From NCBI GenBank assembly GCA_905215035.1, contig CAJMOJ010000014.1:1-31446 (forward strand): a stretch of DNA of 31,446 nt, in the 5' to 3' direction. The DNA comes from an uncultured bacterium (GTDB lineage Bacteria > Actinomycetota > Coriobacteriia > Coriobacteriales > Eggerthellaceae). Within the stretch, counting starts at the first letter, position 1, and every line of letters begins with the position of its first letter. Below, one piece after another: positions 30,140 through 31,446 of the stretch. Below the pieces are notes generated by a model. The model had not been told where the DNA came from, did not search any database, and saw nothing but the letters and a program-made list of their open reading frames with translations. The position numbers were made by a program, and so were the translations under genes.

Positions 30140-30970
30140 TTAGTAATAATAGCCGCTACCGATCATCAACGCCACACTGCCAAGCCATACCACAAGACCA
30201 AGAGCAATACCTACAATGGCACAAATATATCCTGCTTTGGAATACCCGTTGGGTCCAAACGCTTTCTTGTCTTTATTGCCGTACACCAATGCAACAGCGC
30301 CAAGAATAAACGCAACCAATGGTGACAGAAGCGCAGCAACAATGGAGAGAATACCGCACACCGTGACCATGGTTTGATGATTCTTGGGCGCTGCAGGCGG
30401 ATAGGGCATGCCAGGTTGCTGGCCATAATAAGGCTGATTAGGCTGCTGCATAGGAGCGCCTGGTTGCGGTGGAACAGCCTGGCTAGGTTGAGCGTAAGGA
30501 TTTTGCCCAGGTTGCGTCTGTTGATATCCACTTCCACGATAGGTTTGATAAGCGCTTTGCTGCGATCCTTGTGGTTGGAATGTTTGTTGAGAAGGTTGCC
30601 CCGATGGAGACGCTGGTGCTTCTGTGGTCGTAGGAGGTACGGGTGCCGGCGGAATAGGAGCAGGTGGCACCGGAGCAGGAGGTACGGGTGCCGGCGGAAT
30701 AGGAGCAGGTGGCACCGGAGCAGGAGGTACGGGTGCCGGCGGAACAGGCGTACTTTGTGCTGAAGAATCTACTGATGTGGACTCTGCGGAAGCAGCAGTC
30801 GCAGACGGCGCAGATGACACAGGAGCGGGAGGTTCAGGAATAGCAGGAGCCGAAGGTGCTTCTTCAAATACCTGAGCTGCCTCAGCAGCAGAATTTTGGT
30901 TCAAATCTGGTGATGCATCCACCTGTGATTCATCACTATTTTGTTGGAGATTGTTATTTTCTTCACTCAT
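30140..30970 (-). CDS. DUF4190-like membrane protein with proline-rich repeat stalk
   Basis: 276 residues. Residues 1-75 are acidic and Ala/Ser-rich; about 76-112 is a run of PVPPA/PIPPA pentapeptides; about 115-198 is rich in Gln, Pro, Gly and Tyr; and about 200-272 holds two membrane helices (MVTVCGILSIVAALLSPLVAF and a second after GYSKAGYICAIVGIALGLV), as in the small DUF4190 family. With no signal peptide, the long N-terminal part may face the cytoplasm. Function is unknown. AGGAGG is 6 nt before ATG 30970. The neighbour 59 nt upstream (31030-31410) also has two C-terminal helices, so they may act together. Confidence 0.75.
   Translation of the reverse strand: MSEENNNLQQNSDESQVDASPDLNQNSAAEAAQVFEEAPSAPAIPEPPAPVSSAPSATAASAESTSVDSSAQSTPVPPAPVPPAPVPPAPIPPAPVPPAPVPPAPIPPAPVPPTTTEAPASPSGQPSQQTFQPQGSQQSAYQTYRGSGYQQTQPGQNPYAQPSQAVPPQPGAPMQQPNQPYYGQQPGMPYPPAAPKNHQTMVTVCGILSIVAALLSPLVAFILGAVALVYGNKDKKAFGPNGYSKAGYICAIVGIALGLVVWLGSVALMIGSGYYY
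30632..30743 (-). repeat. 45-bp perfect tandem repeat (about 2.5 copies) in the proline-rich coding region
   Basis: 30632-30676 and 30677-30721 are identical, and 30722-30743 repeats the first 22 bases. Each 45-bp unit encodes three pentapeptides (PVPPA, PVPPA, PIPPA order varying with phase). The unit is a multiple of three, so copy changes would alter length without frameshift. Confidence 0.95.
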
Positions 30971-31029
30971 AGTAATCCTCCTCTTTCAAACGAGGTAATT
31001 GCGCAACTGATACATAGACAGCTGACGCA

Positions 31030-31410
31030 TTAAATAAGCATGAACACCCATCCCAAAATAGCAACACCAATAACGGCAATACCGAGTGTACGTGGCCATT
31101 TGGGAGGATAATCTTCACCATAATCTTGCTTGTCCATGTTGTGAAGACCAAGGACAATACTGCCGCCAACAAGCGTAATAAAAGGCGAAACAAATACGCA
31201 AGCACATGATACGACAGCTACAACAATTTCAGAGATAGTATGACATTTGGGAACAAATTCTTCTTCCTCTTGAGGTTCTTCTACAACTTCTTCCTCAACA
31301 ATCTCTTCTATCTCTTCACCGCGTTCGGCTGCTTTTTTTGCCTTCATCTCTTTATTGGCGCGTTCATTGCGAGCGCGTATTTTTTCTGCCTTCTTTTTTT
31401 TAGTTACCAT
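31030..31410 (-). CDS. small membrane protein with charged N-terminus, function unknown
   Basis: 126 residues. Residues 1-27 are Lys/Arg-rich, 30-53 strongly Glu/Val-rich (EEIEEIVEEEVVEEPQEEEE), and 58-126 hold two hydrophobic helices, the second at the very C-terminus (LGIAVIGVAILGWVFMLI). No family is recognised. GAGGAGG lies 4 nt before ATG 31410. It precedes the proline-rich membrane protein gene by 59 nt on the same strand with no terminator between, so they probably form an operon. The topology (long charged N-tail, two C-terminal helices) parallels that neighbour. Confidence 0.75.
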   Translation of the reverse strand: MVTKKKKAEKIRARNERANKEMKAKKAAERGEEIEEIVEEEVVEEPQEEEEFVPKCHTISEIVVAVVSCACVFVSPFITLVGGSIVLGLHNMDKQDYGEDYPPKWPRTLGIAVIGVAILGWVFMLI

Positions 31411-31446
31411 GCATCCTCCTCAAGCCAACAAGGGCCTCGGGCTTCT

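Noticed and set aside
30624..30875. Plus-strand open frame encoding a Gly/Ala/Thr repeat protein
   Set aside because: It is the antisense shadow of the proline-rich repeat (Pro codons read as Gly codons) and has no ribosome site.

Overview
The window looks like a chromosomal segment of a Gram-positive actinobacterium of the class Coriobacteriia, most probably Atopobiaceae (the Atopobium/Lancefieldella/Fannyhessea group). The taxon is inferred from moderate-to-low G+C, strong AGGAGG-type ribosome binding sites, secreted coiled-coil NlpC/P60 proteins, a lysS-clpC-ispD-ispF-cysS gene string, and the style of the encoded proteins. There is no outer-membrane gene, phage gene, transposase or CRISPR array. 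Most genes are on the minus strand.

Left part (1-11.3 kb): the start of a DHA2-type drug exporter cut by the window edge and translationally coupled to a CNNM/CorC-type membrane protein; a plus-strand pair made of a membrane-anchored penicillin-recognising serine hydrolase homologue and a CmpB-type membrane protein; then a minus-strand string of FabH, an ABC-F ATPase and an aldo/keto reductase carrying two [4Fe-4S] motifs. A universal stress protein and a TetR regulator follow. The TetR gene is divergent from a FlK-like acyl-CoA thioesterase.

Middle (11.2-19.7 kb): the housekeeping operon lysS-clpC-ispD-ispF-cysS (tRNA charging, AAA+ unfoldase, MEP isoprenoid pathway) with a recognisable promoter. 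Upstream of it are greA with a clear terminator, tatA, and a tRNA-Pro(CGG) gene with encoded CCA.

Right part (19.8-31.4 kb): three tandem secreted CwlO/PcsB-like peptidoglycan hydrolases, each with its own promoter; NhaA; long-form HPF with a textbook terminator; a polar amino acid ABC importer (binding lipoprotein, permease, ATPase) with an internal hairpin that should lower expression after the binding protein; a GNAT acetyltransferase; and two small membrane proteins, one with a 45-bp tandem repeat encoding a proline-rich stalk.

The most noteworthy features are: the NlpC/P60 triplet with a nearly identical core block in copies 1 and 2; a beta-lactamase-fold protein that keeps the SxxK, SDN and KGG motifs but shows no deacylation glutamate; a FabH enlarged by about 95 residues through three insertions; a perfect 13-bp hairpin inside the ispD coding start; a 17-bp tandem duplication that separates two convergent stop codons; and a recurrent extended -10 (TGN) promoter style. 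I see no clear multi-gene novel defence or biosynthetic system. The best candidates for undescribed biology are the NlpC/P60 cluster and the serine-hydrolase/CmpB pair.
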